Of a DNA stretch of 64,000 nucleotides, positions 39,030-52,831 are shown piece after piece. Source of the DNA: Trichoplax sp. H2 (taxonomy: Eukaryota > Placozoa > Uniplacotomia > Trichoplacea); assembly GCA_003344405.1 (NCBI GenBank), contig NOWV01000004.1:744001-808000 (forward strand), in the 5' to 3' direction. Numbering within the stretch: the stretch's first letter is position 1; each line of letters opens with the position of its first letter. The position numbers and the translations under genes were made by a program. The notes below the pieces were generated by a model that worked only from the letters and a program-made list of their open reading frames with translations, was not told the origin of the DNA and made no database searches.

Positions 39030-41588
39030 TCCGGTGATGGTAAGTTGTCTTGTTTGAAATTTAATAGCATGTATTATGTTTTAAATTTCAGTAGTGGGTT
39101 AGAATTTTCAGATTTCCTATTTCATATACATGTCTATATTGCACGATTTACCCCTTACGGTTGGTTTGATTCACCAAATATTGGTGATTTAGATCGATCG
39201 ATTATCATTCATAATTATTTAATAATTAATATAGTGTATAGTACATTTGAGCCTTGTAACTTATGAAAGATGTTAAATTGATAGAGCTTTACTATAGCAT
39301 GCACAGTTATTTATCAAGGTAATGAACATTGAATATATATTAATTGCATGCATTTGAGACCGGTATAACGCGAAATGGTTGTAAGTTGCAACCATACCTT
39401 GAAAGTATCAGCATATACTCTATTGTAGTTTACAAATTTGCGTAGTCCCCAAATTCTGCTTTATGGAAGAGAATGAAATACTAACGTTTCCTAGCTATGG
39501 AAAGTGATGCTTAATTTATTTCCTATCTATGTATTGTGTGGGGCGAATACCGTACTTTGCACATCGATTCTTAGTTCGTATTATTGCACAACAGCGGGAT
39601 TTACAGTTTTACTAATGATAAAGTGCTACAACGTGTGATTTACGAGGGGTGATTGCTTTTAGTTTACTGTAGGACTCCAAGTTAGAGCAATGTTGAAGCT
39701 ATTTTGATAGCATTTCGTTTAGTAGCTAGATTAATTAGAAGTATTTGGATTTATCACATACTGTATTCACAGTTCATAAATTATACATATATAGTATATA
39801 CTGTACCTTCACTGGGCTTTGTTATTTACTTATTATCAATGGGAGACAGATCTCGAAATGATTTATGAAGATATTTTACACTATTTCGTGAAAGTATTTT
39901 ACTCCAAATAAAATCGATATAATTAATTTGAGTATCATATAATATCTACAGTACATGATGATATAATTAATAGACTTAAAGCTATTTATGATTCAATATG
40001 AATACTACTGTATTGACTGTTTAATTTTTGAGTGCTAAATAGCATTAAATTGTTAATATTTACTCATTCGAACTGATTTTTATAGTTCATTTTTCAATTT
40101 TTATTTCAAGAAATATCCGATCAGAGCGAAAGTACTTATATCCTTAACCTGCGAAATGTTTCCGTCAAAATCCCACTCGTTTATATTAATATACGTATAT
40201 ATTAATTGATCGTCTTCCCATTTGGGCATGATTGTATTATAAGATTCACTCTTCAGTCTGATAGATTCGTAGAATATAACAATTTTGCAAAGTAGGATAA
40301 CGCCTTAAAGTTGCCATCCAACAGAAAGATATAACTATTTGCTTCGTATTTTTTATTAGTTTTTTGTCATATATTGTAAATGTATCAATATATATATATA
40401 TATATATATTGTAGTCATTGCGAAAACGTTTAAAACTAGAAATTTGCTTCCTGAACTTATGGAATGTATTATGAAGATTGTTGTTTATAATTCAAAACTA
40501 CCCGTAATTTTGAATTGTTGTGATTGATTATAAAATTTTTACTTATCTCACAGAGAATGAAAGCTTATAATAGATAGATTTTAATAATTTAATGTGGTTA
40601 CTTCTGTATAGATTGTAAAAGTGTTTTACGTATTTCTGTTTTATTTTAGTTTAAATTTTCAAATTTTCGTATACAAATACAGAATTTAATAGCCCGATGG
40701 GGTACAAATGCAAGTATGTATTGTATATGGATGATATGTAATTACAGGTTATATCATCATACGACTAATAGCATGTATGCTTATTCATGGTAGATATTCT
40801 ATTAACGTTATAATTCGATCGAGAATCTACGTTGACATTTTTAGTTCTTCAGAAAGATTTCGGTGTAACTTGATATCAATCATAACATTTGGGTATATCT
40901 TCTCATTGTAGTACGAGGGTCTGGTTCCTTTACCACACTTACACGAGTATAATCATAAAATGTAGCACTGACAGCGAAGTATTTTTATTTATTTTATTAG
41001 ATACACTTCAGGCAAACGACAACAAGAAATTACTTACTCTGTTGCCCACCTTATACAAGCAGTAAAATGCCAGTAATACTGCTGTCCGCACTTCAACAGT
41101 CCATGCATATACAATGTACTGATTAACATTATTCCATTAAAGCTTCAGTTTGTCGAAATGAATAATATAGTTTTATTAGTGAGATGCGTTAGAGTATAAG
41201 TGCACGATAAGTTTTGTATTATCTCAATTAGTACCGTCAGTTACTCTATTTTATATCGAAAAGGTATGCACTAATTTAAAATTTTTTCTTAAAACGTCTA
41301 AAGGATTTCTGTTAATCCAAAATGGCTGTTAGAAATGTAATTTTAAAAATTTTGTTAATATTTAATTTCAGGCTATATTGTACGGATATCATATCAGGTG
41401 TTAGTTAATATGTAGGGTAATTTTTGATCAATTTACAGTATAAGAGAACGATAAAAGGCATATTAGTCCTTTTAAACAAATTAATACATAACTTCTCTCA
41501 AGTATTGGATATAGATATTATAATTACATATACAGTACATAGCCACGTATAATGTTTCGGAATACAGTCCTACTATACTATTTCTGCG
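39030..41588. other. Convergent intergenic region, IQSEC/SENP8
   Basis: About 2.5 kb of AT-rich spacer. A (TA)n microsatellite lies at about 40389-40411. No exon, RNA gene or GTAC array is visible. Confidence 0.6.
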
Positions 41589-43720
41589 CTAAGCAGATTT
41601 TAATCTTAATGATATAATTAGAGAACTCAGTTCTAATCTTTTCTGGTGGATCATTTCAGGGGTCAAGGATCTGCAGATAATGCCAAATTGATCCGTAATA
41701 GATCCAATATCGTTTTCGCTCTTATACTTTTTACAGATGCTTTCAATTTCACATATAACATACATCCCACAATCATAACCTGAAGTAAAAAATTCTGAGG
41801 TTAAAATTACACGGGCAAAAAGTAGTAACAGAAGTTACCGTTACGAATTGTAGAATTTCGACATTTTAAAGCAATGGATTTATGAAAAAATTAAATACTA
41901 CAGGTATCTAAGTTACTCTAGCCGGTAGGTGCATACTCTTATTGGATTTAAGGGTTACTGCAGATTTTACGGTTAGTCATATGAACTGACAGTTTGGTAG
42001 TATCAAATAATTACTCTTCACACTGGCAAAAATCACAGCTTTTAGCAACAAGTTATTTAACAGTAATAGTGTTTAACGTTGTACTGTACCTTTAGAAAGG
42101 AACGACTAACAGATTGTTAGCAGTATCAACACATTAATTTTATTTACAATGGATAATCAATTGCTTGAATGAATCTAAAGAAATTAGTGCATTAATTATA
42201 CACTTTATTGAGCTCTATATATGTTACATTACCATTAACTTGTCTAGGCCCATTCTTAATTTCAGTAAAGTTGGTATTTGATGAATCTATAAATTAAGAC
42301 GAAAATAATTATTCTATATCATAATAGAAATAGATAGCGTGATATTATTTGATGGCGGACTCGAAAAGCTACATTTTGCTTGCTTAACGAAAAATACTCC
42401 TAGTACTAACATTTCAGCACTTGATCAAGTTTATAGGCAGTTATTTTAGCTGACTGAAGATTTGAAGATGTGCAAAGAGAATCCATATGCAAATAGCAAT
42501 TACTGGGCCTAATATAGATGAGTAGTGTCCTGTAATTTAAAAATATAAAAAGCGAGAGATTCAGATGTGGCTATTCGATATAGAGTGTAAAAGTTTCAAT
42601 ATGCTGAACTGTAACAGCGTTGCATATTATTAACTAAGTTACGACTTAATAAATGAAAGTGATACCAATGTGATCCTCCAGCTTCAGTTACTTTATTATG
42701 GTCGTTAACCGGCAGAAAGATTAGCTCTTTTTTGGATAAATTTAAGCTATCCAACACAAATTCGCTATCGAGGACGGTAGCTGTGATACAATTTTATAGT
42801 TAAAAGAGAACATTTAGATGAATTCCGACACTGGTAAGCATAATGCTACGTGTAAAGGTGACAATTTTAATGTGTACTAGATCATCACCGTCACAAAGCT
42901 TAATAAATTGACTAATTTCAGGTTGGACGAATGCTACCACGTCATGTAAGCTAGCGAATAATTCTCGCTCAAAGTACCTACGCATTGAAATAATGGTACA
43001 TGATTATATGAAATCCAATACTGTAGCTATAAAATTTTTAGCGTTAATTCCAGAAGTATGAGTACTTTATGCTACACTGTACAGTGCTTAGGTAAAACAT
43101 AAGGATTAGTTAAAGACGAGTAGAACCTTCTGCTCGCGATACTTCGCATACTGGTATACTCGTAGGGAACATATGAAAAGTTAGCATGGGACAGTGAGAA
43201 ATGATTTGGTTAAAGGGACTCAAGAAAAGCATGTTTGATCAATTCCTTAATTCTTATACGTACTATGAATCGAATGTAGAATACGAATATGATCTTGATA
43301 TCTGTTAACTACTTAAGGAGTTGTAAAGTGTATGAATTCTCTGAAATACACTAAAATCCCACTTCTAATAGCATTTTATCGACGTTTACTTAACCGACGA
43401 TGGAATAAGGAATAGTCAGGGATTTTTAAGAGAATTTTCTCTTCAGCTCTAGGTCCTTTTCTTATCCCTATGCTCCAAAAACTAAATCACATCACACGTT
43501 TCGTAGTAACGTAAGTGAATGTGTATCACGAGCGTCATGCAATTGTACATGAGATGCATAAAAGTCATAACATTGTACAGCAGTAAGTATACTATACATA
43601 CTCCAATACAAAACCGATTATTCGGTCACTTATCCAGCCAATGCCATTTAAGATTTGAAGATCATCTTCCCTAATTATGCTGTCGTAATAGCTTAAGATA
43701 CAGGGATTGTTTGCAGCCAT
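41589..43720 (-). CDS. SENP8: NEDD8-specific protease (deneddylase 1, SENP8/DEN1)
   Basis: Six exons join in phase to 228 residues (human 212): 43720-43602, 42977-42889, 42780-42666, 42529-42411, 42286-42233, 41779-41589. The cysteine-protease triad of the Ulp1/C48 family is present: His107 in AGGSHW, Asp124 in HMDS and Cys169 in GYDCGMYVIC. Other matches are ILSYYDSIIR at the N-terminus and VQPEISQFIKLC. The enzyme processes NEDD8 and removes it from non-cullin targets. The second exon also stays open past its chosen donor (42889); I set the donor there because it alone keeps phase and the family spacing. Head-to-head with eIF6, 504 bp between start codons. Confidence 0.93.
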
Positions 43721-43837
43721 TGCAGTTTATACTATCGTAACGTATTCGTAAGTCAAAGATCACAGTATGTAGAGCACATTTACAGTAAGCTTAAAAGCAG
43801 CTAATTTTAGATGACTGGGAGGATGTGGGAAATCCGA

Positions 43838-44060
43838 AATTTACAGTACAGTACTGTACTGTACACTTCACTTGTACAGTGTACAGTACAAGTTCGCCAT
43901 GTGACTACAGTACAGTACACTATACAGTACAGTACTGTAGTTCAAAGCTTAATTAATTAAAAGCATGCACCATGGACTACTATTACATCATTAAGGTGTT
44001 CTGTACAGTACTGTACGCGTATTTAATTTCCGTAACTGTAAACAGTGTACAGTACTACAG
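43838..44060. repeat. (GTACW)n array between SENP8 and eIF6
   Basis: Blocks such as TACAGTACAGTACTGTACTG, plus a near-palindrome ACTTGTACAGTGTACAGTAC ending AAGT, lie between the divergent start codons at 43720 and 44225. Confidence 0.9.
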
Positions 44061-44224
44061 CATTAATATTATGCTGACGGTGCAGTCCCGCAGCGGCGTT
44101 TACACTACAGTACAATAAATACTCGCTACGTTTTAGCACGGTCAGCAGTCAGTACGAAGCAAGAACCAGGAGTGAGGGAAGTAGAGTCTGAAGCGAACAA
44201 CAATTTACAAAATAACTCTTGAAA

Positions 44225-47017
44225 ATGGCTACGAGAGCACACTTTGAAAAGAGTTGCGAGATTGGAGTATTTTCTAAATTAACAAATACATACTGTTTGA
44301 CAGCAATTGGTGCTTCAGAAAATTTTTACAGGTACTATGTACGCAGAATGCAGAATTTAAACGTTGAATATCTGTTGCATACAAGTACACTAAAAATATC
44401 AACTTCACTATTCACGCGTAGTTTCTCACTGAACGACCTATTTTGGCTACTGTATTATAACGTCACAAGATTTTATTAGTAAAAAGTAATTTTTTGACTC
44501 GAAACAGCTTTTATAATGATTATTTTACGTTCATTTAGCTAGCTTACTGTATACATCAGAAATGCAATGGAAAGCAAATATACCGACATTTCACTTCAAT
44601 AGCTGCAAATACGATACAGTAATTTGCTATATGATGTGTGGTAATCACTTTAGGTCATGCTGAGAAAACTTCACTAGAGATCTCGACATCGCTTGTTATT
44701 GCCGTAGCGATTTGAATATATAAATTTGTGCTGTAGAAGTACTTAGATGTATTCACACGAGGTTCTTTTTACTAGAAGTAATTTTAAACAGTTTGCTTCA
44801 TACAGTAATTTATTAATTCATATACTGTATGCATTACTTAATTAGCTATCAACGTCTGAAGTATGTGATGAACAACATTTATATTCCTTTTTACGAATCT
44901 ATTTACAGTACTTTACGATTACAGTAGTTATATCATAGAATTTTATGTAAGCAATGTGTGACAAATACAAATACTGCTATTTAATTTATCGTATGTACAT
45001 ACTTTTGATACTTTTAGTGTTTTCGAGTCTGAATTGGCTGAAACCATTCCGGTAATACACACATCTTTAGCTGGATGCAGGATCATAGGGACGCTGTGCG
45101 TGGGTTAGTAAATACGCATTGCAACAATTAATAATAACTAGTTAATGTGCTTTAAATGTAATGTACTCGTATATATATAAATTACTGTACTGATAGCTGC
45201 GTCATTAGTGTGACACTTGTCTTACTCTGTAGCATATTCTGTTGAAACTTGCTTAAAGTGCCGCATTCAGCGCCTTATATCACACTCTGGTTAGTAGAGC
45301 TATTTTAATACATATTATGCCTATTTTAAATCTATCAAGGCAATCGTCATGGACTAATTGTGCCAAGCTCTGCCACTGACCAGGTACGTGTTCGGTATTA
45401 TGCAGAAGTAGAATTCAGTAAGCTTTTTACTAAATTCCGTACAGTATGAAATGACGATATTAACTTTAATGTAATTTATCAATAAGGAATTACAACATAT
45501 TCGAAATTGTTTGCCAGACGCTGTTAAGGTTCAACGTGTAGAGGAGAGATTATCAGCGTTAGGCAACGTAGTAGCTTGTAACGATTATGTAGCATTAGTT
45601 CATCCTGATCTGGATGTTGAAACTGAAGAGATTATCGCGGATACATTACGAGTGGAGGTATTCCGTCAGACCATAGCTGGAAATGTGATTGTTGGGAATT
45701 ATTGTGCATTTAATAATGCTGGAGGATTGGTAAGATCGCTAATGGAGTAACACGTGTAAAGCTGTAATAAACGCTAAAAACAGTATTATGGTCTTGTTTT
45801 GTGTCTATATTTGTTCTGATCTAGAATGTTGTAGTTTAATTCGTTGCTTGATTAAAATTTACTATCTGTATCTGAAAGATGTGACGTATGATGTTATTAG
45901 GTTCATCCTCGTACAAATACGAATGACCTAGATGAGCTATCATCTCTTTTACAAGTTCCGTTAGCGGTAATATTATACAATTGTACTTATTTAAATTACT
46001 GATAAATCCTTGCTCATGTTGTTTTATAGCGGCTTGAATTCCGACGTAATACTTGTAATTGATATCGTATTTTCAACACTGAATTAAGCCACAGTAAACT
46101 AGCTGTAATGATGTTTATCAAACACACGTAGTATGTTGTATATATTTTGAGTTATTTAAACAGATTTCAATCGGTAATCTTCATTACAATACGACTTCTT
46201 ATAACGTACATGTATCACTGACGTATATCAGACATCCTGTACAAGGATGTATGATGTGAAAATTGATTAGTATACAGACCATACCGTAACATTAAGGTCT
46301 TTATAAACAATTTGATGTACATTTCTCGATATTGATGCAAAGGTAGTAAATGATGTTCAGGTGCTGCATTATTCTTGAACAAGATCGATTTAGATCGTAA
46401 AATGTCATAACCGTGTATATTATATTACATACATTTTTCATTTGCACTTTTGAAATCATCTCTGTGTCAGCTACATTTAAAGATTACGCCTTAAATAAGT
46501 GGTTTTATTTACTATTGAAAGTTCCACTACGAAATGGAATTATGTCAGATTTGCTTAGTGTACTGTATATTGGGTATGTTGTTTAGCCTAGTTTGGGTTG
46601 CTTTTTAGGCAAGATAATCACATAGTCAAAATTGTAAAGCACTGTTCCGGCTTTGATAGATACAGTGGATTAGAATCATAATTACTTCGTCGTCATTAAA
46701 TAGAAAGATTTTAACGATACTTCACTGAAGCCTAAATAGCTCTCCTATTTAGTTGTTCATTAAATATAGTCATGTAGTTTTGTATATGTCGCTTTTAATA
46801 TTTATTAATTACCTTGCTCTCTTTTTTACAGGCTGGTACGGTAAATAGGGGTAGTGATGCAATTGGTGCTGGTTTAGTAGTAAACGATTGGTGTGCATTT
46901 TGTGGTATGGATACTACTTCAACGGAGTTATCGGTTATTGAGAGTATCTTTAAAATATCTGGTGCTCAGCCTTCGGCAATTACGGGACACTTACGAGATA
47001 CATTAGTGGACACGTAA
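44225..47017 (+). CDS. EIF6: Eukaryotic translation initiation factor 6
   Basis: Six exons join in phase to 243 residues (human 245): 44225-44331, 45018-45103, 45340-45383, 45487-45729, 45901-45966, 46832-47017. Identity is very high throughout: [86 protein letters not shown]. eIF6 binds the 60S subunit, keeps it from joining 40S too early, and takes part in nucleolar 60S biogenesis. The ATG at 44225 sits in the normal register ([14 protein letters not shown]); an earlier in-frame ATG at 44219 adds two residues. The stop codon overlaps a perfect splice donor (CAC-GTAAGT), so a further 3' exon cannot be excluded. Confidence 0.97.
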
Positions 47018-48227
47018 GTAGGAGCTCGGATTCAGCTATTGCACGTGGAACTGTTTAAACAGATGCCAAGCTTCTTTATTATAATTTTAAAAATTAACTA
47101 ATTAATTAGATTAATGTTAAGTTGTGCGTTAGCATACCGAGTAATTTTAATACCGGTAGTCATTCGATTCGTGGTAACTCTTTTCGATTTCCGAACTTAA
47201 TTTGTATAGAATATGCTAAAAAAACGATAAACTACTCGTATGTCGAAGATTGATACGTTGTGAATTAATACTACAGTATAACTGTATAAGTAGTGATACA
47301 GTGATCTACTTACGCGTATCAGCTTTGCATATGAATGAAATTTGACAGCAATATTTAATTATATCTTAACTGTTCCCGTAGGTTGGCTTAGATCGATCGA
47401 AAGTATTATTACATATCGAGAATGGACTCTACGTTCCGAAAATTCGAAATATAAATCCTGGAAGTTGTTAGCCAAACATGTTATACAGACAATCTAGACG
47501 AACACTGATCGAAATGTTTAGTTAATATTGCGAATACAACCATAACCTGGGATATTGTAACTATGATTAACGTTTGCAATGACACTGAAAAATACAGAAT
47601 ACTTAATGCTATGAAGTATTTTCGTTTTCTATGCGTTAACATGAGATAGTGCTGATGCATTTGCTAATAGCAAGATTAACATGCAGTAAAAAGATGATAA
47701 GAGATAATTTAAATAAGGTCCTAGGTAGGTATGTATGTATGTAGGACGCTCGAAATGTTTCAATATTTAGCATTTACAGTCAAGATTCATAAGTTTTAGC
47801 AGCTACAGTTTTAATCATCGCGTCATAATTTATTCAGTGAAAACTTGTCTATTGAATTTATTAGATTCTGATAAATTGGCCAACGTTACGTTAGCCGGTG
47901 TTTTACTCTTGGAAATAATAGGTATAATAATAAAGCCCTACATACAATTTGCAGAATTGGGTTAAAAGATAAAGTCTGATAATAATTAAACATCTTAATA
48001 CTTTTAAATAATCATAAATAACAATCACAATACACACATTCGAGTACGAGTAATTCGTCTGAGTTAGCAAAGGCTGTCGCAACAAATATTTTCAAAGGAG
48101 TTTATTATAATATTAATTGATTTCTTATGATATTGTAATATCAGTCGGTGTTAGGCAGATGGAATATCGTATACGTACTAAAGACTAATTTTACAGTAGA
48201 TAATACATTATGAAAATTATGTTATAT
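47018..48227. other. Convergent intergenic region, eIF6/CFAP418
   Basis: AT-rich spacer with a short (ATGT)n run near 47728-47745. No exon, RNA gene or GTAC array is visible. Confidence 0.6.
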
Positions 48228-51200
48228 TTATAGTTTAAGGTGTCTTCCACAAACCCATTTTAAGTCGGTGTAATTATCTACAGGAACTACGTCGGCAATA
48301 GACTTCCAGGAACATTGGCATGCGTAAGCTCGGGTGCCTAGAAACAGTAATCAATTTACTTTCAATGTATCCGACTTAGTTGAGAACGCTTACTACACTT
48401 CATTACAGTTTGTCTTGGGTAAAGTCATCAGATCAGCAATCTAGTAGATTTTATGAGAGTCTCATTGTTCAATCAATAGCTTAGCTTAGCTTATATCTGT
48501 ATATCATAAACTGAAAGAAACTACGTATTACCACAGCAATTAGTTGGTGTAAATCAGAATTGTATAGTAATATGAAAAGGTGATTAAGCGTTTGTTTCAA
48601 TGAGTATTTAAGGCATAGAAGTAAGTGTATCTTATAAAATGGTAAATGAGCAGTAAACCATAATATACGCATTATTCTAAGTTTCGGTTATTAGTCACTA
48701 AGTATCAGAGTATAGCACTAATTTCGAGAATTAGCAGCTAAACCTTGGTATGAAATATTCGAGTATCGAACTGGTTACAACAGCATGTACCGATAACGAT
48801 AAGATTATTTTTATTATATAAGATGGCATTAGAATGGTAGCTACTGCAGCTGAGTGCCGGTAACTGATTGTTGCTCTAAGATAATGCAGATCATACCTAA
48901 TTTACGTAATAAATTAACCCGAATTTTTTCAAAATCTGGCATGTTATTTCGAAAAAAGATGTAATTTGATCGTTGATGCCATTCATAATCATCATAGTAG
49001 CTGACTCGAAAGTCACAGGCCGTACAGCGGAGTTGGTTGCAAGCTCTAAAGAGAATAAAGCGCGAATAAGTCTGTTTGGATAAGAACAGTTTGTATAACT
49101 TGCTGGCGCAATGTAGTTTTCTTTTTGCGATACGAAGAGAATTCAATAAATATTCGTAATTGAGTTTATGCTACAATTTACTTTTGATAGCAGGTGGTTA
49201 ACTAAATGTAGCTTGTTCTTTTTCTATATTTGTGATGTTACATTTATTGGATAGTTGACAATAACATTGCTGACATAAAGTACAAATAGACAAGTTTACT
49301 GGTCACGAAAAGGAAACTAACAGATTTTAGATTATAAAATGTGTGTTCTATGACAAATACGCTCGCCAATGTCTCGATGGAGTTTTATTGTATCTATAGG
49401 ACTGACTGAATATTACCTTTGAGATGAAATAGTGGCTAAACCGATCAAACTTTTACTGCCACCCAGGTAAACCTGATAACACCTTATTATATATTTAGAA
49501 ATTCGAAAAATTCCGTTTGTTAGTGATAATACTTAGATCATTCATTCTGTTAAGTATAGTATTATAAATAAGTAATAATATCGTCTAGATCTTGAAAATT
49601 GGGCCAAATACATATACAAAACTATCATAAAATAGTAATCCTCCGACTGAAGTTATAGACAGTGTACTGGACATGCTTTACGAAACAAATATGATCCTTC
49701 AGAACTCTAATATTAGACAGCTAAGATTAGCATTAGTATTTAATTCAAGATACGCAAATGAAATCATGAAATGAACTTTATATACTTCAAATTAAATTGC
49801 TACAAGTATAACAAGTACCGTTTTGAGCAATCGAGAGATTGTTGCTTTGTAACAGATTTCTTTTCGGCTATCTATAATAAATGAATCAGAAGGGTAGAAA
49901 TCGTTCAGAACTTAAATTTACCTTTGATAAATAAAGGACACATTTCTTTTAAAATAAAATTATTCATTCGGATAATTATATAATTTATTAGCGCCGTAAA
50001 CGACGATCTATTGACGGCACTACCATAATAAACTTTTAAGTACTTCGTAATTTATTCACCACTCCAATAATTATAATTATAATTATGATTACAACTTACA
50101 AAATTTGACATTAATTTATAATTTTTGAAGTTTTATAGGCAGCTATAAATATATACGTACAATAATATACGGATTTGTCATTCTTATTATGCGAGAGTTT
50201 GCTCAAAAGAAAGTAAAAAAGAACTACTACTCACAGTATAAAGAGAGTGTTTGAGTCTGATTCCGCTTAACTTAGCAGAAAATATCAGAGATTGGTTTAA
50301 TGTGATCGAATGTTGGCTTAACAGAAATTGCATTATTAAAACTAAATCACTAACCTTATTAACTTCTCGTCTTCTTTTTTCTATATCACTTTCATCCTCA
50401 ACACTGCAAATATCTTCTATCATTCTACTTAGCTCATCGTCGTCGCGTAATCGACTGAAAAGGAGAAAAAAAATTCACTGTATTATTATTAATCGTAGCC
50501 CTGTTACAGATCAAAGAAATAAAAAGCTATTTTATTAAAATATGAATTGTGATAACGCAGTCTAAAAGTCTTGATATTGTTGCTTGATGACTAAATCTAG
50601 TTACAAATTTCTTATAATGAAATATCAGTTTCTGTTTTTGATATATATATATATACAGTAAAGTGATGCGTTAAATCAAATATAATATAAGATACTATTG
50701 TATGTTCCACCATAATTGTCTGTGTGATACATTATTAAATTCACTATCTACTTCTTGTTTTCCGTTAGATCTTGACATTTAGTTGTAAAGAATTACGTTT
50801 CAGCTATACTATTCGTGGTATTATTGCAATTTTACGAAGGTATTATCCTAAACTCATGGCTTAAATGTCGAGGTTTGCGTTATGTATGATGGACTAGTAA
50901 CGTCTAGCGTCGCCCGAGGGAACATAACGGTTCTATGAGTTAATTTTTAATAAGTGAGCCGGTATAAAAAGAAATGTTCGAGAGTATCGTCAAGACTTAA
51001 GCTTGAAAATGAATGATTTGGGTCGCAGGTGATCTAAAGAATTTCGTTTATAAAAAATATATAGCATCAGATAAAATTTTATATAATCAAACGGTTAAAA
51101 AGAAAAGCTGTTATAGATTAGCAATAATCGATTTCCCATAGTAACTAACTTTTCCTTGATAAGTTATTAGTAGTGATGATGATGTTATTAACTATACCCT

Positions 51201-52294
51201 GGCAAACATTTTCCAATCATTTGATTAATCTATCAGTTTCGTGTACAAAGCATTTTCAATTCTGATCAATTCCATATGATTCACATTACCGTAGTATTTA
51301 GTAGTCCATGGCACAGTACTGTATACAGTAGTGCAGTATCCCTAATATTGTACTGTACTGTATACTTGGATTGTCCTTCCGCTCAAAGAGAGGGTATAAA
51401 CTAGTCTTTATCTTTAAAGTTAAAACATGTATATATATATATTCACACAAACTGGCAGGATCAGCTCATACTCTGTACATGAATCAATATAAATATATGT
51501 TTGTAGACTGAACGAGAGATTACGGTTAGATCACGTCAGACAGACGAATTTGAATCAAAACTGCCTTTAAACTCATTTTTTCTTAGAAATTGGTGTAAAT
51601 GACCACAAATAAATCAAAAATGACTTAATTTAGTTTACAGTTAATTTAACAGTTGAAAAACATATTTACAACAGATTTTGTTCTTGCCAATAGGCAAATT
51701 ATATATTATGTACAAATGTGCACAGATTACATCTAGTACAGTACACTACTGCTAGTACTGTACTGTACTGCAGACTTCAGTAAACTATCGTTGTTTATTG
51801 TATTTTACTAAACTAAATGTCAGTGAAGATGAACACCGCTGTGAGAGTGTACAGTAAGATTAATGGTTACAAAAAATAAATAAATTTAATCTACTGTGCG
51901 AGTATACTGCATGACCTGTATAGTGTAAAATAATGATCAATTTCTTTGATCAAGATAGATCAGAGTCAAGGGATTATCCGATTATTTTAAGGTAAATGAG
52001 CTTAAGATTAATCAAAGACCCATAGCAAATTCGAAAAAGCTGGCAATCAAAAGTTACAGTACTGTACAGACAGTGTATTGTATATCTGCATTACGTACTG
52101 TATACTGTACTGTACAGTGTACAGTATGTAATGACGAAAATATTTTACCTCGATGTTGAAGATACTGATCGGTTATTATTGAATCTTTTTCTGTTCTCAC
52201 CGGCATTTTCATTATTTGGCTGGAATTTTACTGGTTTTCTCTGTATAAATTTTTGGTCAACTTCATCCAACAAATCATCAATATCGTCAGCCAT
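48228..52294 (-). CDS. CFAP418: Cilia- and flagella-associated protein 418 (C8orf37 homolog)
   Basis: Five exons join in phase to 186 residues: 52294-52149, 50454-50355, 49472-49417, 49045-48897, 48337-48228. The N-terminal acidic start MADDIDDLLDEVDQKF, VYLGGSKSLIGLATIS, ACNQLRCTACDF with SYYDDYEW, IFFRNNMPDFEKI and the C-terminal ACQCSWKS plus WVCGRH are all hallmarks of the human protein (207 residues). The Cys-rich C-terminal half is conserved. CFAP418 acts at photoreceptor and ciliary bases and is linked in human to retinal dystrophy and Bardet-Biedl syndrome. Compared with human, about 20 residues before VYLGG are missing, so an extra small exon is likely; a candidate lies near 49823-49875 on this strand, but its phase does not fit as I read it. 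Intron 1 contains GTAC blocks. Head-to-head with NDUFAF6. Confidence 0.9.
51312..52128. repeat. Scattered (GTACW)n blocks in CFAP418 intron 1
   Basis: Three blocks, at about 51312-51365, 51736-51772 and 52056-52128, each with several GTAC units. The last ends about 20 bp from the first exon's donor. They are the only long intronic GTAC blocks noted in the window and may extend the promoter array on the other side of exon 1. Confidence 0.8.
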
Positions 52295-52449
52295 TTTGCA
52301 GTGCACTCTGCATGTGTGCAGTATTGTCTGGTAATGAACACTAAATGAGTAAACTATCCTGTGCTCCTGTGGTACAGTTAATAAAATAAATAAAATAAAC
52401 AAAAAAATTCCTGTAAAAATGAACACTGTACTATAATAGTAATCATCAT

Positions 52450-52680
52450 GGTACTGTACAGTGTACAGTGTACAGTCCACCGTACTTAACACGCTGCCGG
52501 GATATCAGATAGTCACTGTACACTGTACAGTACAGTACAGTAGTCTGCATACTAGTGATTAATCAGTACCAGACCGACCATGCACCGTCATAAAGAACTG
52601 TACAGTACAATACTGTACTGTACAGTACAGTACTGTATAGTACTTTACTACGCTACGCTATACAGTACAGTACTGTATTT
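52450..52680. repeat. (GTACW)n array between CFAP418 and NDUFAF6
   Basis: Blocks such as GTACTGTACAGTGTACAGTG and GTACTGTACAGTACAGTACT occupy much of the 537 bp between the divergent start codons at 52294 and 52832. Confidence 0.9.
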
Positions 52681-52831
52681 ATTAGATTGACTCTGACTGT
52701 AGTACTGAAAGGTAGACTGAGTTAAGAAGATCTTTCGCAATTTGTAGGTTCTTGGTTCTTGTAACCATACGCTGTATGTATGGTAATAAATAACAATTAA
52801 AATAAAATTAATAATAATAATATAATGAGCG

